Assembly: GCF_016735675.1 (NCBI RefSeq)
Contig: NZ_JAERSG010000007.1
Span: 1-64,000, forward strand
DNA from: Nocardioides baculatus
Lineage (GTDB): Bacteria; Actinomycetota; Actinomycetes; Propionibacteriales; Nocardioidaceae
DNA: 64,000 nucleotides
Reading direction: 5' to 3'
Under the pieces are notes generated by a model. It did not search any database. It saw only the letters and a list, made by a program, of their open reading frames with translations, and had not been told where the DNA came from. How positions within the stretch are numbered: position 1 is the first letter of the stretch; each line of letters begins with the position of its first letter. The translations under genes were made by a program, and so were the position numbers. This document shows positions 1 through 8,249 of the stretch, piece by piece.

Positions 1-55
1 GCTCCTCGCGGGCCTCTTCGTAGCTGGGCTGCTGCTGGGTGGGGGCGTCAGGCAT
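1..55 (-). CDS. xseB: Exodeoxyribonuclease VII small subunit, 5' fragment
   Basis: Only the first 18 codons lie in the window; the frame runs off the left edge. It begins [18 protein letters not shown], which resembles the N-terminus of the small subunit that coats the XseA coiled coil in exonuclease VII. The ATG lies inside the last codons of xseA (8-nt overlap), so the two subunits are translationally coupled, the usual arrangement for this enzyme. Identification rests on the overlap with xseA and the start of the Y-E-E-A-R helix; the rest of the protein cannot be seen. Confidence 0.8.
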   Translation of the reverse strand, partial: MPDAPTQQQPSYEEAREE

Positions 56-1301
56 GGGGGTCCTCCTCGACCAGGGGTGCTTCTTCGATGCGGTCCGTCG
101 TGGCGTGGATCCGGCCGTCGGCGACCCGTACGGACACGGCGGCACCGACGGCGGCCCCCGCGACGGAGGTGACGACGTGGCCGTCGGCGTCCTGCAGGAC
201 GGCGTACCCCCGCTGGAGCGTGGCGAGCGGCGACAGCGCCTGGGCGCGGGCGCGCTGGTGGCCGATGTCGTCGGCGGCGCGGTCGAGCCGGTGCGAGAGC
301 GTACGGCGAGCGCGCGCCAGCAGCTCGTCGAGCTCGTCGGACCGCGCCGTGAGCAGGTTGCGCGGGTCGGCCATCGCCGGTCGCGACCGGACCTGGCCGA
401 GCCACTCCTGCTCGCGCGCGATGCGCTGGGTGATCACCTGGCGCAGCCGGTCGCGCGCCCAGGTGACGCCGTGGGCCTCCTCGGCCATGTCGGGCACCAC
501 GAGCTTGGCGGCGTCGGTGGGTGTCGAGGCCCGGACGTCGGCGACGAGGTCGAGCAGCGGCTGGTCGGGCTCGTGGCCGATGGCGGACACCACGGGCGTA
601 CGCATCGCATGCACCGCGCGGATCAGCGCCTCGTCGGAGAAGGGCAGGAGGTCCTCGATCGAGCCACCGCCCCGGGCCACCACCACGACGTCGACGTCGG
701 GGTGGCGCTCGAGCCGGTCGAGGGCCTCCATCACCTCGGCGGCGGACCGGGTGCCCTGCATGGCGGCGTAGGCCACCTCGAACCGCACGGCCGGCCAGCG
801 GCGGCGCGCATTCTCCAGGACGTCGCGCTCGGCGGCGCTGTTGGGCGCGGTGACCAGGCCGACCAGGCCGGGGAGGAAGGGCAGGTCGCGCTTGAGCTCC
901 GGCGCGAACAGTCCCTCGGCGGCCAGCAGCTGGCGCCGCCGCTCGAGCCGGGCGAGCAGCTCGCCGAGGCCGACCATCCGGATCTCGCGCGCGGCGAGCG
1001 AGAACGACCCGCGGTTGGGGTAGAAGCTCGGCCGCGCGTGGACCACGACGCTCGCGCCCTCGACGAGGGGCGGGTTCATCGAGTCGAAGAGCGAGCGCTG
1101 GCAGGTCAGCGTCACCGAGATGTCGGCCACGGTGTCGCGCAGCGTCATGAAGACCGTGTTGACGCCGGGACGCCGGTTGACCTGGGCGATCTGGCCCTCC
1201 ACCCACACGCTGCCGAGCTTGTCGATCCACTGCGTGACCGCGTTGGCGACCGCACGCACGGGAGCCGGGGACTCGACCGTTGCGTCGCGGAGAGAGGGCA
1301 C
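48..1301 (-). CDS. xseA: Exodeoxyribonuclease VII large subunit
   Basis: Catalytic subunit of exonuclease VII, a cytosolic enzyme that degrades single-stranded DNA from both ends in repair and recombination. The 417-aa protein has an N-terminal OB-fold (about residues 20-110, with [14 protein letters not shown] and a GxxF-rich strand) and the XseA catalytic core (about 135-330) carrying the family signatures [20 protein letters not shown] and ASTPTDAA. A shorter coiled-coil tail follows, the docking region for XseB. Length fits actinobacterial XseA. The start is GTG; a TATCCT box lies 6 nt upstream (1308-1313), suggesting a leaderless transcript. It is divergent from ispH, with the two -10 boxes only about 23 bp apart. 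Confidence 0.96.
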   Translation of the reverse strand: MPSLRDATVESPAPVRAVANAVTQWIDKLGSVWVEGQIAQVNRRPGVNTVFMTLRDTVADISVTLTCQRSLFDSMNPPLVEGASVVVHARPSFYPNRGSFSLAAREIRMVGLGELLARLERRRQLLAAEGLFAPELKRDLPFLPGLVGLVTAPNSAAERDVLENARRRWPAVRFEVAYAAMQGTRSAAEVMEALDRLERHPDVDVVVVARGGGSIEDLLPFSDEALIRAVHAMRTPVVSAIGHEPDQPLLDLVADVRASTPTDAAKLVVPDMAEEAHGVTWARDRLRQVITQRIAREQEWLGQVRSRPAMADPRNLLTARSDELDELLARARRTLSHRLDRAADDIGHQRARAQALSPLATLQRGYAVLQDADGHVVTSVAGAAVGAAVSVRVADGRIHATTDRIEEAPLVEEDPHA

Positions 1302-1307
1302 GCGGCG

Positions 1308-1341
1308 AGGATAGGGGAGGGCGCGGACACCCCCGTAAGAT
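1308..1341. promoter_or_regulatory. Divergent leaderless promoters of xseA and ispH
   Basis: On the minus strand TATCCT (1308-1313) ends 6 nt before the xseA GTG. On the plus strand TAAGAT (1336-1341) ends 7 nt before the ispH ATG. Both positions would put the transcription start at or next to the start codon. No Shine-Dalgarno sequence is visible for either gene. The -10 assignment is by eye; -35 elements were not resolved. Confidence 0.6.
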
Positions 1342-1348
1342 CGAGGGC

Positions 1349-2344
1349 ATGACAGACCTCGGCCTGCCCCCGGTCCTCGACCCCGAGACCGCCAAGAACG
1401 TCCTCCTCGCGGCCCCCCGTGGCTACTGCGCGGGAGTCGACCGGGCCGTGATCACCGTCGAGAAGGCGCTCGACCTCTACGGCGCGCCCGTCTACGTCCG
1501 CAAGCAGATCGTCCACAACAAGCACGTGGTGGCCAACCTCGAGTCGCGCGGCGCGATCTTCGTCGAGGAGCTCGACGAGGTGCCCGAGGGCCGCACGGTC
1601 GTGTTCTCCGCCCACGGTGTCTCGCCGGCCGTCCACGCGCAGGCTGCCGAGCGCAGCCTCAAGACCATCGATGCCACCTGCCCGCTGGTGACCAAGGTCC
1701 ACCACGAGGCCAGGCGCTTCGCCAGCGACGACTACGACATCCTTCTGATCGGGCACGAGGGTCACGAGGAGGTCGAGGGCACCGCCGGCGAGGCGCCCGA
1801 GCACATCCAGCTCGTGCAGAGCCCCGACGACGTGGCCGGCATCGTCGTCCGCGACCCCGCGAAGGTTGCCTGGCTGTCGCAGACCACGCTGAGCGTGGAC
1901 GAGACGCTGGAGACGGTCGCGGCGATCCGGGAGAAGTTCCCCCTGCTGCTCGACCCGCCCAGCGACGACATCTGCTACGCCACCCAGAACCGCCAGCTCG
2001 CGATCAAGGAGATCTCGCAGAGCGCCGACCTGGTGATCGTGGTCGGCTCGCGCAACTCCTCCAACTCGGTCCGCCTCGTCGAGGTGGCCCTCGAGGCCGG
2101 TGCGAAGGCGTCCTACCTCGTCGACGACCACACCGAGATCGACGAGGCCTGGCTCGACGGCGTCGAGACCGTGTCGGTGACGTCCGGCGCGTCCGTCCCC
2201 GAGGACCTCGTGGAGGGGGTGCTGGCCTTCCTCTCCGAGCGCGGCTACCCCGACGCCAAGGCCGTGCACTCCGCCGAGGAGTCGCTGATCTTCGCCCTGC
2301 CGCCCGAGCTGCGCCGCGACCTCCGCGCGGCCCAGAAGGCCTGA
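1349..2344 (+). CDS. ispH: 4-hydroxy-3-methylbut-2-enyl diphosphate reductase
   Basis: Last enzyme of the MEP isoprenoid pathway: reduces HMBPP to IPP and DMAPP using a [4Fe-4S] cluster. The 331-aa protein has the three cluster cysteines in their family contexts (GYCAGV near residue 30, ATCPLV near 110, ICYATQNRQ near 210), plus HNKHVV and the SAHGVSP loop. The frame is open further upstream, but ATG 1349 is chosen because the conserved [15 protein letters not shown] block follows at the usual distance and a TAAGAT box sits 7 nt upstream. The next gene starts 4 nt after the stop, so the two are probably cotranscribed. Actinobacteria often carry this gene beside xseA/xseB. Confidence 0.96.
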   Translation: MTDLGLPPVLDPETAKNVLLAAPRGYCAGVDRAVITVEKALDLYGAPVYVRKQIVHNKHVVANLESRGAIFVEELDEVPEGRTVVFSAHGVSPAVHAQAAERSLKTIDATCPLVTKVHHEARRFASDDYDILLIGHEGHEEVEGTAGEAPEHIQLVQSPDDVAGIVVRDPAKVAWLSQTTLSVDETLETVAAIREKFPLLLDPPSDDICYATQNRQLAIKEISQSADLVIVVGSRNSSNSVRLVEVALEAGAKASYLVDDHTEIDEAWLDGVETVSVTSGASVPEDLVEGVLAFLSERGYPDAKAVHSAEESLIFALPPELRRDLRAAQKA

Positions 2345-2347
2345 GTC

Positions 2348-2971
2348 GTGGCGCGCTTCGTCGACATCCACCCCGACAACCCGCAGCCGCGGCTGGTCAC
2401 CCAGGTCGTCGAGGCACTGCGCAACGACGAGCTGATCGCCTACCCGACCGACTCCGGCTACGCGCTCGGCGCCCAGCTCGGCAACCGCGACGGCCGCGAC
2501 CGGATCCTGAGGATCCGCGAGCTCGACGACCGCCACCACTTCACGCTGATGTGCAAGGACTTCGCCCAGCTGGGGCAGTTCGTGCACGTGGAGAACTACG
2601 CGTTCCGTGCGATCAAGGCGGCGACGCCCGGGCCGTACACCTTCATCCTCCCCGCGACCGGGGAGGTCCCGAAGCGGCTGATGCACCCTAAGAAGCGCAC
2701 GGTCGGCGTCCGGATCCCCGACCACACGCTGGTCTGTGCACTGCTCGAGGAGCTCGGCGAGCCGATCCTCACCAGCACGCTGATCCTGCCCGGCGAGACC
2801 GAGGCGCGGACCATGGGCTGGGAGATCAAGGAGGACCTCGACCACGTGGTCGACATCGTCGTCGAGTCCGGCGAGGTCACCGCCGAGCCCACGTCGGTGA
2901 TCGACTGGTCGGAGGCCCAGCCCGTCGTCGTACGCCACGGGGCGGGCGACGTGTCGCGCTTCGAGGAGTAG
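2348..2971 (+). CDS. Sua5/YciO/YrdC-family L-threonylcarbamoyladenylate synthase-like protein
   Basis: A 207-aa single-domain YrdC-fold protein. Family members make threonylcarbamoyl-AMP for t6A modification of tRNAs that read ANN codons. Visible features are the dsRNA/nucleotide-binding pattern IAYPTDSGYALG near residue 30 (the KRxxxx[ST]xG-type pocket), the TPGPYTFIL strand and the RTVGVRIPDH segment. It most resembles the YciO branch, whose exact role is less certain than Sua5/TsaC, so a second t6A gene elsewhere is possible. GTG start four bases after the ispH stop indicates an operon. Confidence 0.85.
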   Translation: MARFVDIHPDNPQPRLVTQVVEALRNDELIAYPTDSGYALGAQLGNRDGRDRILRIRELDDRHHFTLMCKDFAQLGQFVHVENYAFRAIKAATPGPYTFILPATGEVPKRLMHPKKRTVGVRIPDHTLVCALLEELGEPILTSTLILPGETEARTMGWEIKEDLDHVVDIVVESGEVTAEPTSVIDWSEAQPVVVRHGAGDVSRFEE

Positions 2972-3137
2972 CCCAGTCGGATCCACCGGTCTCTCGCCTG
3001 CTGCGCGTCACCAGGCGGGCGCGCTGGCGGCGTTGTCGAGCACTCGACGGGCCTGGCGGCCCGCGTTCGGCCCTCCGCCTGCCATCACACCCGCCTGATG
3101 ACGCTCGCGACGGCGTCGACCGGCGGACCCGACTGGC

Positions 3138-3581
3138 TCAGGCGGGGCGCGAGAGCTCGCGGCTGAGCTCGGTGGCCATGTCGGCCTCGCCCTCGCGGTG
3201 GAGCCGCCAGCCGAGCCAGCCCAGGCAGAGGGCGTAGCCGAGGAAGAGGGCGACGCCGTGCGTGGCCACTCCCGAGACGATCGCCTGCAGCACGCTGTCG
3301 GTCGGATCGGCGACGGCGCCGCGGGCGACGAGTGCGACGAAGGCGAAGACGGCCGTCATCAGCAGCGGTGGCAGGAGCGCGACCAGGTAGAAGTCACGCC
3401 GACGCACGAGCGCGGCCAGGCCGAGGCACAACACCATGAAGCACAGGTCGAAGAAGATGGACAGCCGGCCGACGAGCAGCACGTCGATGCTGACCGCGGT
3501 GAGCGTGACGGCGACGCCGAGCGACACCACCTGGCGGCCCGGCTCGCGGCCGACCTCCCAGAACGCTTCGGCCTGGTTCAC
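3138..3581 (-). CDS. Small multi-pass membrane protein (DUF6542-like)
   Basis: A 147-aa protein with four hydrophobic segments (about residues 18-40, 45-62, 68-95 and 112-132) and a short charged C-terminal tail. It probably belongs to the DUF6542-type actinobacterial family usually found between ispH/xseA and rmuC/ychF genes; that name is from memory, function unknown. The frame is open to an ATG at 3611, but GTG 3581 (product starting MNQAEAFWEV) is preferred because TAGGTT lies exactly 7 nt upstream and the longer version would overlap rmuC. The 166 bp to its right-hand neighbour's stop at 2971 hold no recognisable gene. Confidence 0.7.
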   Translation of the reverse strand: MNQAEAFWEVGREPGRQVVSLGVAVTLTAVSIDVLLVGRLSIFFDLCFMVLCLGLAALVRRRDFYLVALLPPLLMTAVFAFVALVARGAVADPTDSVLQAIVSGVATHGVALFLGYALCLGWLGWRLHREGEADMATELSRELSRPA

Positions 3582-3588
3582 GACGCTC

Positions 3589-3594
3589 AACCTA
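3589..3594 (-). promoter_or_regulatory. -10 box deciding the start of the small membrane protein
   Basis: TAGGTT on the minus strand, overlapping the rmuC stop codon region and ending 7 nt before GTG 3581. This matches the leaderless pattern repeated through the window and supports the shorter gene model. Confidence 0.55.
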
Positions 3595-4773
3595 GGACGC
3601 ATCCCAGGCACCCTCCGCGCGGCGCGCCGCGCGGTCCGCAGAGTCTGGATCGGCCTGCTGGGCCAGCAGGTCGTCGAGGGTCGGCTCGTCGAGCACGGTC
3701 GGCACGCCGTCGAGAGCGGTCAGCTCGGGTGCCGACGGCGAGCGGGGCGCGACCTCGACCTGGCGCGGGGAGTCGAGCTGCTCCGACGTCACGCCGAGGT
3801 CGGCGAAGCGGCGCGCGGAGACCAGCACCCGGCCCTCGAGCGAGCCCATCGCCTGGTTGTAGGCCGCAACGCTGGCACCGAGCGAACGACCGACCCGGTC
3901 GAGGTGACCGGCCATCGACCCGAGCCTGGCGTGCAGCTCCTGGCCGAGCCGCTGCACCTCGTGGGCCTGGGCGTTGAGCAGCTCGTGCTGCCAGCCCTGG
4001 GCGACGGTGCGCAGGAGCGCGATGAGCGTGGAGGGCGTGGCGAGCACGACGTTGCGCGCGGCGGCCTGCTCGACGAGGTCGGGCACGGCCTGCAGCGCCG
4101 CCTGGAGGATGGCCTCGCCGGGCAGGAACAGCACGACGAACTCGGGCGTCCCGGCCAGCGCCTCCCAGTAGCGGCGCGAGCCGAGGTCGGCCACGTGCTT
4201 GCGCACGTGCTCGCCGAGCCGGGCCATCGCGGCGTCGTGCTCGGCCGGGTCGTCGGTGCCGGTCAGGTCGAGGAACGCCGCCAGCGGCGCCTTGGCGTCC
4301 ACCGCGATCGTGCGGCCCCCCGCCAGGTTGACCACGAGGTCGGGTCGGAGCCGGCCGTCGTCGAGGCGCACCTGCTCGGCGAAGTCGCACCGGTCGACCA
4401 GTCCGGCGAGCTCGACCGTGCGTCGCAGGTGGAGCTCGCCCCACTGCCCGCGCACCTGCGGCTTGCGCAGCGCGGCGGCGAGGGTGCTGGTCTCGCGGCG
4501 GAGCGTGTCGGTCGACAGGCGTACGTCGGCCACCTGCTGGTGCAGCTGCGCCTGCCAGGCCACGCGGTCGTGGGCGAGGTCGCTCAGCTGGTCCTGGAGG
4601 CGCTCGAGCCCGTCCTGGACGACGGCGTGGTCCGCGACGCGCTGCTGGAGCGCGGCCACCGCGACGTCGTCCTCGGGCCGGCTGCGCGACCACAGCACGC
4701 CGATGACGGCGCCGAGGCCGAGGCCCACGGCGAGGACCAGCGCCAGGGTGAGCAGCAGGGGGAAGGTGTCCAT
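3592..4773 (-). CDS. rmuC: DNA recombination protein RmuC
   Basis: RmuC-family protein, 393 aa. An N-terminal membrane anchor (residues about 3-25, DTFPLLLTLALVLAVGLG) is followed by a coiled coil (about 40-95) and the RmuC nuclease-like core (about 105-330). The core contains the family block RGQWGELHLRRTVELAGL and the strand RTIAVDAKAPLAAFLD, which aligns with the D-x-K part of a restriction-endonuclease-like active site. In E. coli loss of rmuC raises inversion at short inverted repeats. The frame opens 11 codons earlier, but ATG 4773 puts the membrane segment at the extreme N-terminus as in homologues. Confidence 0.92.
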   Translation of the reverse strand: MDTFPLLLTLALVLAVGLGLGAVIGVLWSRSRPEDDVAVAALQQRVADHAVVQDGLERLQDQLSDLAHDRVAWQAQLHQQVADVRLSTDTLRRETSTLAAALRKPQVRGQWGELHLRRTVELAGLVDRCDFAEQVRLDDGRLRPDLVVNLAGGRTIAVDAKAPLAAFLDLTGTDDPAEHDAAMARLGEHVRKHVADLGSRRYWEALAGTPEFVVLFLPGEAILQAALQAVPDLVEQAAARNVVLATPSTLIALLRTVAQGWQHELLNAQAHEVQRLGQELHARLGSMAGHLDRVGRSLGASVAAYNQAMGSLEGRVLVSARRFADLGVTSEQLDSPRQVEVAPRSPSAPELTALDGVPTVLDEPTLDDLLAQQADPDSADRAARRAEGAWDAS

Positions 4774-4833
4774 GGATCCAGCATGGAGGCCACCACCGAC
4801 ACTCACGGGGAGCTCGACCCCGGCCCTGTCGGG

Positions 4834-4926
4834 GTAGTCCAGTGAGAATTGGCTGTCCAGGACCGGGGATGGCAGCCAGATCTCACTGGACTACCTGGGC
4901 CGGGCAGCCAGAAGTCACTGGACTAC
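4834..4926. repeat. Three-arm hairpin repeat, copy 1
   Basis: Arms: left 4834-4858 (GTAGTCCAGTGAGAATTGGC and on), right 4871-4895 (ending CTCACTGGACTACC), second right 4903-4926 (ending TCACTGGACTAC). Either right arm can pair with the left arm, so two alternative hairpins are possible. The last arm supplies the TAG stop codon of the glxA-like gene on the minus strand. Related copies are at 55969-56062 and 57206-57298. It sits between the 3' end of one minus-strand gene and the 5' end of rmuC, so it could act as a terminator. Confidence 0.85.
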
Positions 4927-5900
4927 ACCGAGGTCGAGTCCCCGCGGAACGTACGCCGGTAGGCCGAGGGGGAGACGCCGAGGCTCGCCCGGAGGTGCTG
5001 GCGCAGCGACGCAGCGGTGCCCATCCCGGCGCGGGTCGCCACCTGGTCGACCGGGAGGTCGGTGGCCTCGAGCAGGTGCTGGGCGTGGCGGATCCGCTGC
5101 TGGGTGACCCAGGCGCCGGGGGACTGGCCGGTCTCCTCGCGGAAGCGGCGGGTGAAGGTCCGCACGCTCATCGACGAGCGCCGCGCGAGGGTGGTCACGT
5201 CGAGGGGCTGGTGGAGGTGGGCCTGCGCCCAGGCGCGCACGTCGCTCGTCGTCTCGTCGCTGCGTCGGGGGACCTGCCGCTCGATGAACTGCGCCTGCCC
5301 GCCGTCGCGCCACGGCGGCACGACCATGTGGCGTGCGACGGCGTTGGCGACGGCAGTCCCGTGGTCCGTACGGACGAGGTGGAGGCAGAGGTCGATGCCG
5401 GCACTCAGTCCGGCCGAGGTCAGCACGCGGCCGTCGTCGGTGAAGAGGACGTCCTCGTCGACGGCCACGGCAGGGTGGAGACGACGGAAGTCGTCGGCGT
5501 ACTTCCAGTGCGTCGTGGCCCGCTGCCCGTCGAGGATCCCGGCCGCGGCGAGCACGAAGGCGCCGGTGCAGATCGAGACCCAGCGGGCGTCTGCGGGCAC
5601 GGTGGCGAGGGCCGCCCGCAGGTCGTCGGGGAGGGTGCCCTCGCGCCGCGGTCCGTGGATCATCGTGCCCGGGACGACCACGGTCTGGGCGGTGGCGAGG
5701 GCCTCGACGCCGGCCGACGGCGCGATCGCGTAGCCCTTGCTGGTGGCGACCGGTCGGTCGTCGACCGACACGACCTGGACGTCGTAGAGCGGGTTCCCGG
5801 ACGCGTCGCGCGCCTCACCCAGCACCTGGGGCGGGATGGTCAGGTCGTAGCCGATCACCGGCGGGATGGCCAGGACGACCACGCGGTGGGGAGACGGCAT
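4923..5900 (-). CDS. GlxA/AdpA-type transcriptional regulator (DJ-1/PfpI + AraC HTH)
   Basis: A 325-aa two-domain regulator. Residues 1-180 form a DJ-1/PfpI-like domain with a cysteine elbow (SICTGAFVLAAAG) followed by DGQRATTHW. Residues about 215-325 form an AraC-type double helix-turn-helix (LARRSSMSVRTFTRRFREET, then DQVATRAGMGTAASLRQHLR). The Streptomyces AdpA regulators have the same architecture. It is divergent from an MFS transporter, and the intergenic region holds a TGGCA-N4-TGCCA palindrome, so it probably controls the transporter and itself. The frame is open far upstream, but ATG 5900 is the only start that gives the family N-terminus. Ligand unknown. Confidence 0.92.
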   Translation of the reverse strand: MPSPHRVVVLAIPPVIGYDLTIPPQVLGEARDASGNPLYDVQVVSVDDRPVATSKGYAIAPSAGVEALATAQTVVVPGTMIHGPRREGTLPDDLRAALATVPADARWVSICTGAFVLAAAGILDGQRATTHWKYADDFRRLHPAVAVDEDVLFTDDGRVLTSAGLSAGIDLCLHLVRTDHGTAVANAVARHMVVPPWRDGGQAQFIERQVPRRSDETTSDVRAWAQAHLHQPLDVTTLARRSSMSVRTFTRRFREETGQSPGAWVTQQRIRHAQHLLEATDLPVDQVATRAGMGTAASLRQHLRASLGVSPSAYRRTFRGDSTSV

Positions 5901-5920
5901 GGCCGGATCCTTGCACATGT

Positions 5921-5934
5921 TGGCAATTCTGCCA
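5921..5934. promoter_or_regulatory. Palindromic operator candidate between glxA-like gene and MFS gene
   Basis: Perfect inverted repeat TGGCA-ATTC-TGCCA in the 78-bp divergent intergenic region. The TGGC half-site recalls the published AdpA core (TGGCSNGWWY), and the neighbouring regulator is of that architecture. Binding is inferred from position and symmetry only. Confidence 0.5.
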
Positions 5935-5978
5935 CTCGTCCGGCCGGGACGCGGTGCGAGAGGCTGGCCCGCGTGACG

Positions 5979-7280
5979 ATGACGAGCCCTCCGCCGGGTC
6001 CCGCGCCCGCCGTCGACCGCGCTCAGAAGGTCCACTACGCGTGGATCGTGGCCGCGGTCGCCTTCGTGACGCTGGTCGGGGCCGCGGCCTTCCGCTCGGT
6101 GCCGGGTGTGCTGATCGAGCCGCTGCACGACGAGTTCGGCTGGTCGCACGGCCTGATCGGGTCGGCCGTCTCCCTCAACCTCATGCTCTTCGGCCTGATC
6201 TCGCCCTTCGCCGCCGCGCTGATGGACCGGTTCGGCGTCCGGCCGGTCGTCACCTTCGCGCTCCTCATGGTCGCGGTCGGCAGCGGGCTCACCGTCTTCA
6301 TGACCGAGCCGTGGCAGCTGATCCTCACCTGGGGCCTGCTCGTCGGGGTCGGCACCGGTTCGATGTCGATGGCCTTCGTCGCCACCGTCACCAGCCGCTG
6401 GTTCGTCGCCCGCCGCGGCCTCGTCAGCGGCATCCTCACCGCCGGCAACGCCACCGGCCAGCTGATCTTCCTGCCGGTCGTCGCGTGGTTCGCGACCCAC
6501 CACGGCTGGCGTACGGCGGCGCTGCTGGCGTCCGCGGCCGCACTGGCCGTCGTACCCCTCGTGCTCGCCTTCCTCCGCAACCACCCGGCCGACCTCGGGC
6601 TGAAGGCGCTCGGCGCGACCGACGCCGACCCCGGCCCGCCGCCGCACCAGCAGGTCGGCTCGAGCGCCGGGCGTGCACTCGGCGTGCTGCGCGACGCCGC
6701 CCGGACCCGGACGTTCTGGCTCCTCGCCGGCGGCTTCGCGATCTGCGGGATGACCACCAACGGCCTCATCGCCACGCACTTCGTCCCGGCCAGCCACGAC
6801 CACGGCATGCCCGCCACGACGGCCGCCTCGCTGCTCGCCGTGGTCGGGATCTTCGACGTCGTCGGCACGATCGCGTCGGGCTGGCTGACCGACAAGGTCG
6901 ACCCGCGGCTGCTGCTCGTCGGCTACTACGCCCTGCGCGGCGTCGGCCTGATGACCCTGCCGGCACTGCTGTCGCCGCACGTCCACCCCAGCATGTGGGT
7001 CTTCATCATCGTCTACGGCCTCGACTGGGTGGCGACGGTCCCGCCGACCGTGGCGATCTGCCGCGAGTGGTTCGGCGCGGCGTCCGGGCCGATCGTCTTC
7101 GGCTGGGTCTTCGCCAGCCACCAGGTCGGCGCCGCCATCGCGGCCACCGGCGCCGGCATCGTCCGCGACGTCACCGGCGGCTACGACCCGGCCTTCTACG
7201 CCGCGGCCGGGCTGTGCGTGCTCGCCGCCGCGATGTCGTACGCCATCCGGCGCACGCCGCAGCCGGTCGCCATCGGCTGA
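5979..7280 (+). CDS. MFS transporter (OFA/monocarboxylate-like)
   Basis: A 433-aa, about 12-TM major facilitator. TM1 begins near residue 20 (WIVAAVAFVTLVGAAAFRS). The loop 2-3 signature appears as LMDRFGVRPVV near residue 85, and GWLTDKVDPRLLL near 300 is the equivalent loop of the second half. Overall pattern resembles the oxalate:formate antiporter/monocarboxylate group, so an organic anion is a reasonable substrate guess, no more. The frame is open well upstream; ATG 5979 (or GTG 5973) is chosen because everything before it is antisense to the regulator. Probably regulated by the adjacent GlxA-type protein. Confidence 0.85.
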   Translation: MTSPPPGPAPAVDRAQKVHYAWIVAAVAFVTLVGAAAFRSVPGVLIEPLHDEFGWSHGLIGSAVSLNLMLFGLISPFAAALMDRFGVRPVVTFALLMVAVGSGLTVFMTEPWQLILTWGLLVGVGTGSMSMAFVATVTSRWFVARRGLVSGILTAGNATGQLIFLPVVAWFATHHGWRTAALLASAAALAVVPLVLAFLRNHPADLGLKALGATDADPGPPPHQQVGSSAGRALGVLRDAARTRTFWLLAGGFAICGMTTNGLIATHFVPASHDHGMPATTAASLLAVVGIFDVVGTIASGWLTDKVDPRLLLVGYYALRGVGLMTLPALLSPHVHPSMWVFIIVYGLDWVATVPPTVAICREWFGAASGPIVFGWVFASHQVGAAIAATGAGIVRDVTGGYDPAFYAAAGLCVLAAAMSYAIRRTPQPVAIG

Positions 7281-7283
7281 GCG

Positions 7284-8063
7284 CTAGCCGAGGTCGACGA
7301 CCACCGGCGCGTGGTCGGACGGTGAGCCGGTGCCCTGTGCCGGGTCACGCTCGTCCCTGTCGATGAAGGCGCCGGTGACGCGCGAGGCCAGCGAGGGCGA
7401 GGCGACGACGAAGTCGATCTTGAGGCCGCGGTCGCGCTCGAAGCGCTGGCGGTAGTAGTCCCAGTAGGTGTAGCCGGGGGCGTGCTCGCGGGTCACCTCG
7501 GCGTAGCCGTCGTTGAGGAAGCCCTGGAAGGCGGCGCGCTCGGGCGGCGTCACGTGGGTCGACTTCGCGAACTGCGCGGGGTCGAAGACGTCGTCGTCGG
7601 TCGGGCAGATGTTCCAGTCGCCGACCATCGCGGTCGGGGTGTCGAGCCAGCCGCGGGCGGTCTCGCGCAGCCGCGCGAGCCAGTCGAGCTTGTAGGTGTA
7701 GTGCGGGTCGTCGGGCTTGCGGCCGTTGGGGACGTAGAGCGACCAGATGCGTACGCCGTCGCACGTCGCGGCGATCGCACGGGCCTCCTCGGCCGCCGGA
7801 TCGCCCCACGTCGGCATGCCCTCGAAGCCGACCTGCACGTCCTCGAGGCCGACGCGCGAGAGCAGGGCGACGCCGTTCCACTGGTTGAGGCCGGCGACCG
7901 CGATGTCGTAGCCCAGGGCCTGGAGACCCATCAGCGGGAGCTGCTCCTCGCGGGCCTTGGTCTCCTGCAGCGCGAGCACGTCGATGTCGTGTCGCTGCAC
8001 GAAGGCCTCGACGCGGTCGATGCGGGAGCGGAGGCTGTTGACGTTCCAGGTGGCGATGCGCAC
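7284..8063 (-). CDS. xthA: Exodeoxyribonuclease III
   Basis: Mg-dependent AP endonuclease and 3'-phosphatase/exonuclease of base-excision repair, 259 aa, the usual length. Motifs in order: WNVNSLRSRID (residues 6-16), LQETKAREEQ (Mg-binding Glu near 35), YVPNGRK, GDWNICPTDDDVF (near 148), YTYWDYYRQRF, IDFVVAS and the C-terminal SDHAPVVVDL with the catalytic Asp-His. Start GTG 8063 has TAGGGT 6 nt upstream (8070-8075), so the transcript is probably leaderless. It converges on the MFS gene with only 3 bp between stops. Confidence 0.96.
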   Translation of the reverse strand: MRIATWNVNSLRSRIDRVEAFVQRHDIDVLALQETKAREEQLPLMGLQALGYDIAVAGLNQWNGVALLSRVGLEDVQVGFEGMPTWGDPAAEEARAIAATCDGVRIWSLYVPNGRKPDDPHYTYKLDWLARLRETARGWLDTPTAMVGDWNICPTDDDVFDPAQFAKSTHVTPPERAAFQGFLNDGYAEVTREHAPGYTYWDYYRQRFERDRGLKIDFVVASPSLASRVTGAFIDRDERDPAQGTGSPSDHAPVVVDLG

Positions 8064-8249
8064 GAGTCCACCCTAGGGAGGCGCCGGCCCTTTACAGATC
8101 CTGGGTCTTGGGGCAGGTTCTGGGCAGCGCACTGGTCTCGGGAACTTCGTGCTCACCACCGGATCGACCTGGTTCCACCTCCGTCGACCCCTTTCATGGA
8201 CTCCGAGATGGCGTGTGCCCACATCCCCCATCAAGGAGAAGAAATCACG

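Noticed and set aside
2972..3137. Possible short peptide gene on the minus strand (about 26 codons, ATGGCAGGCGGAGGGCC start)
   Set aside because: Too short, no ribosome-binding site or -10 box at the window's usual distance, no recognisable family. A GTCGAG-CA-CTCGAC palindrome is the only structure seen.
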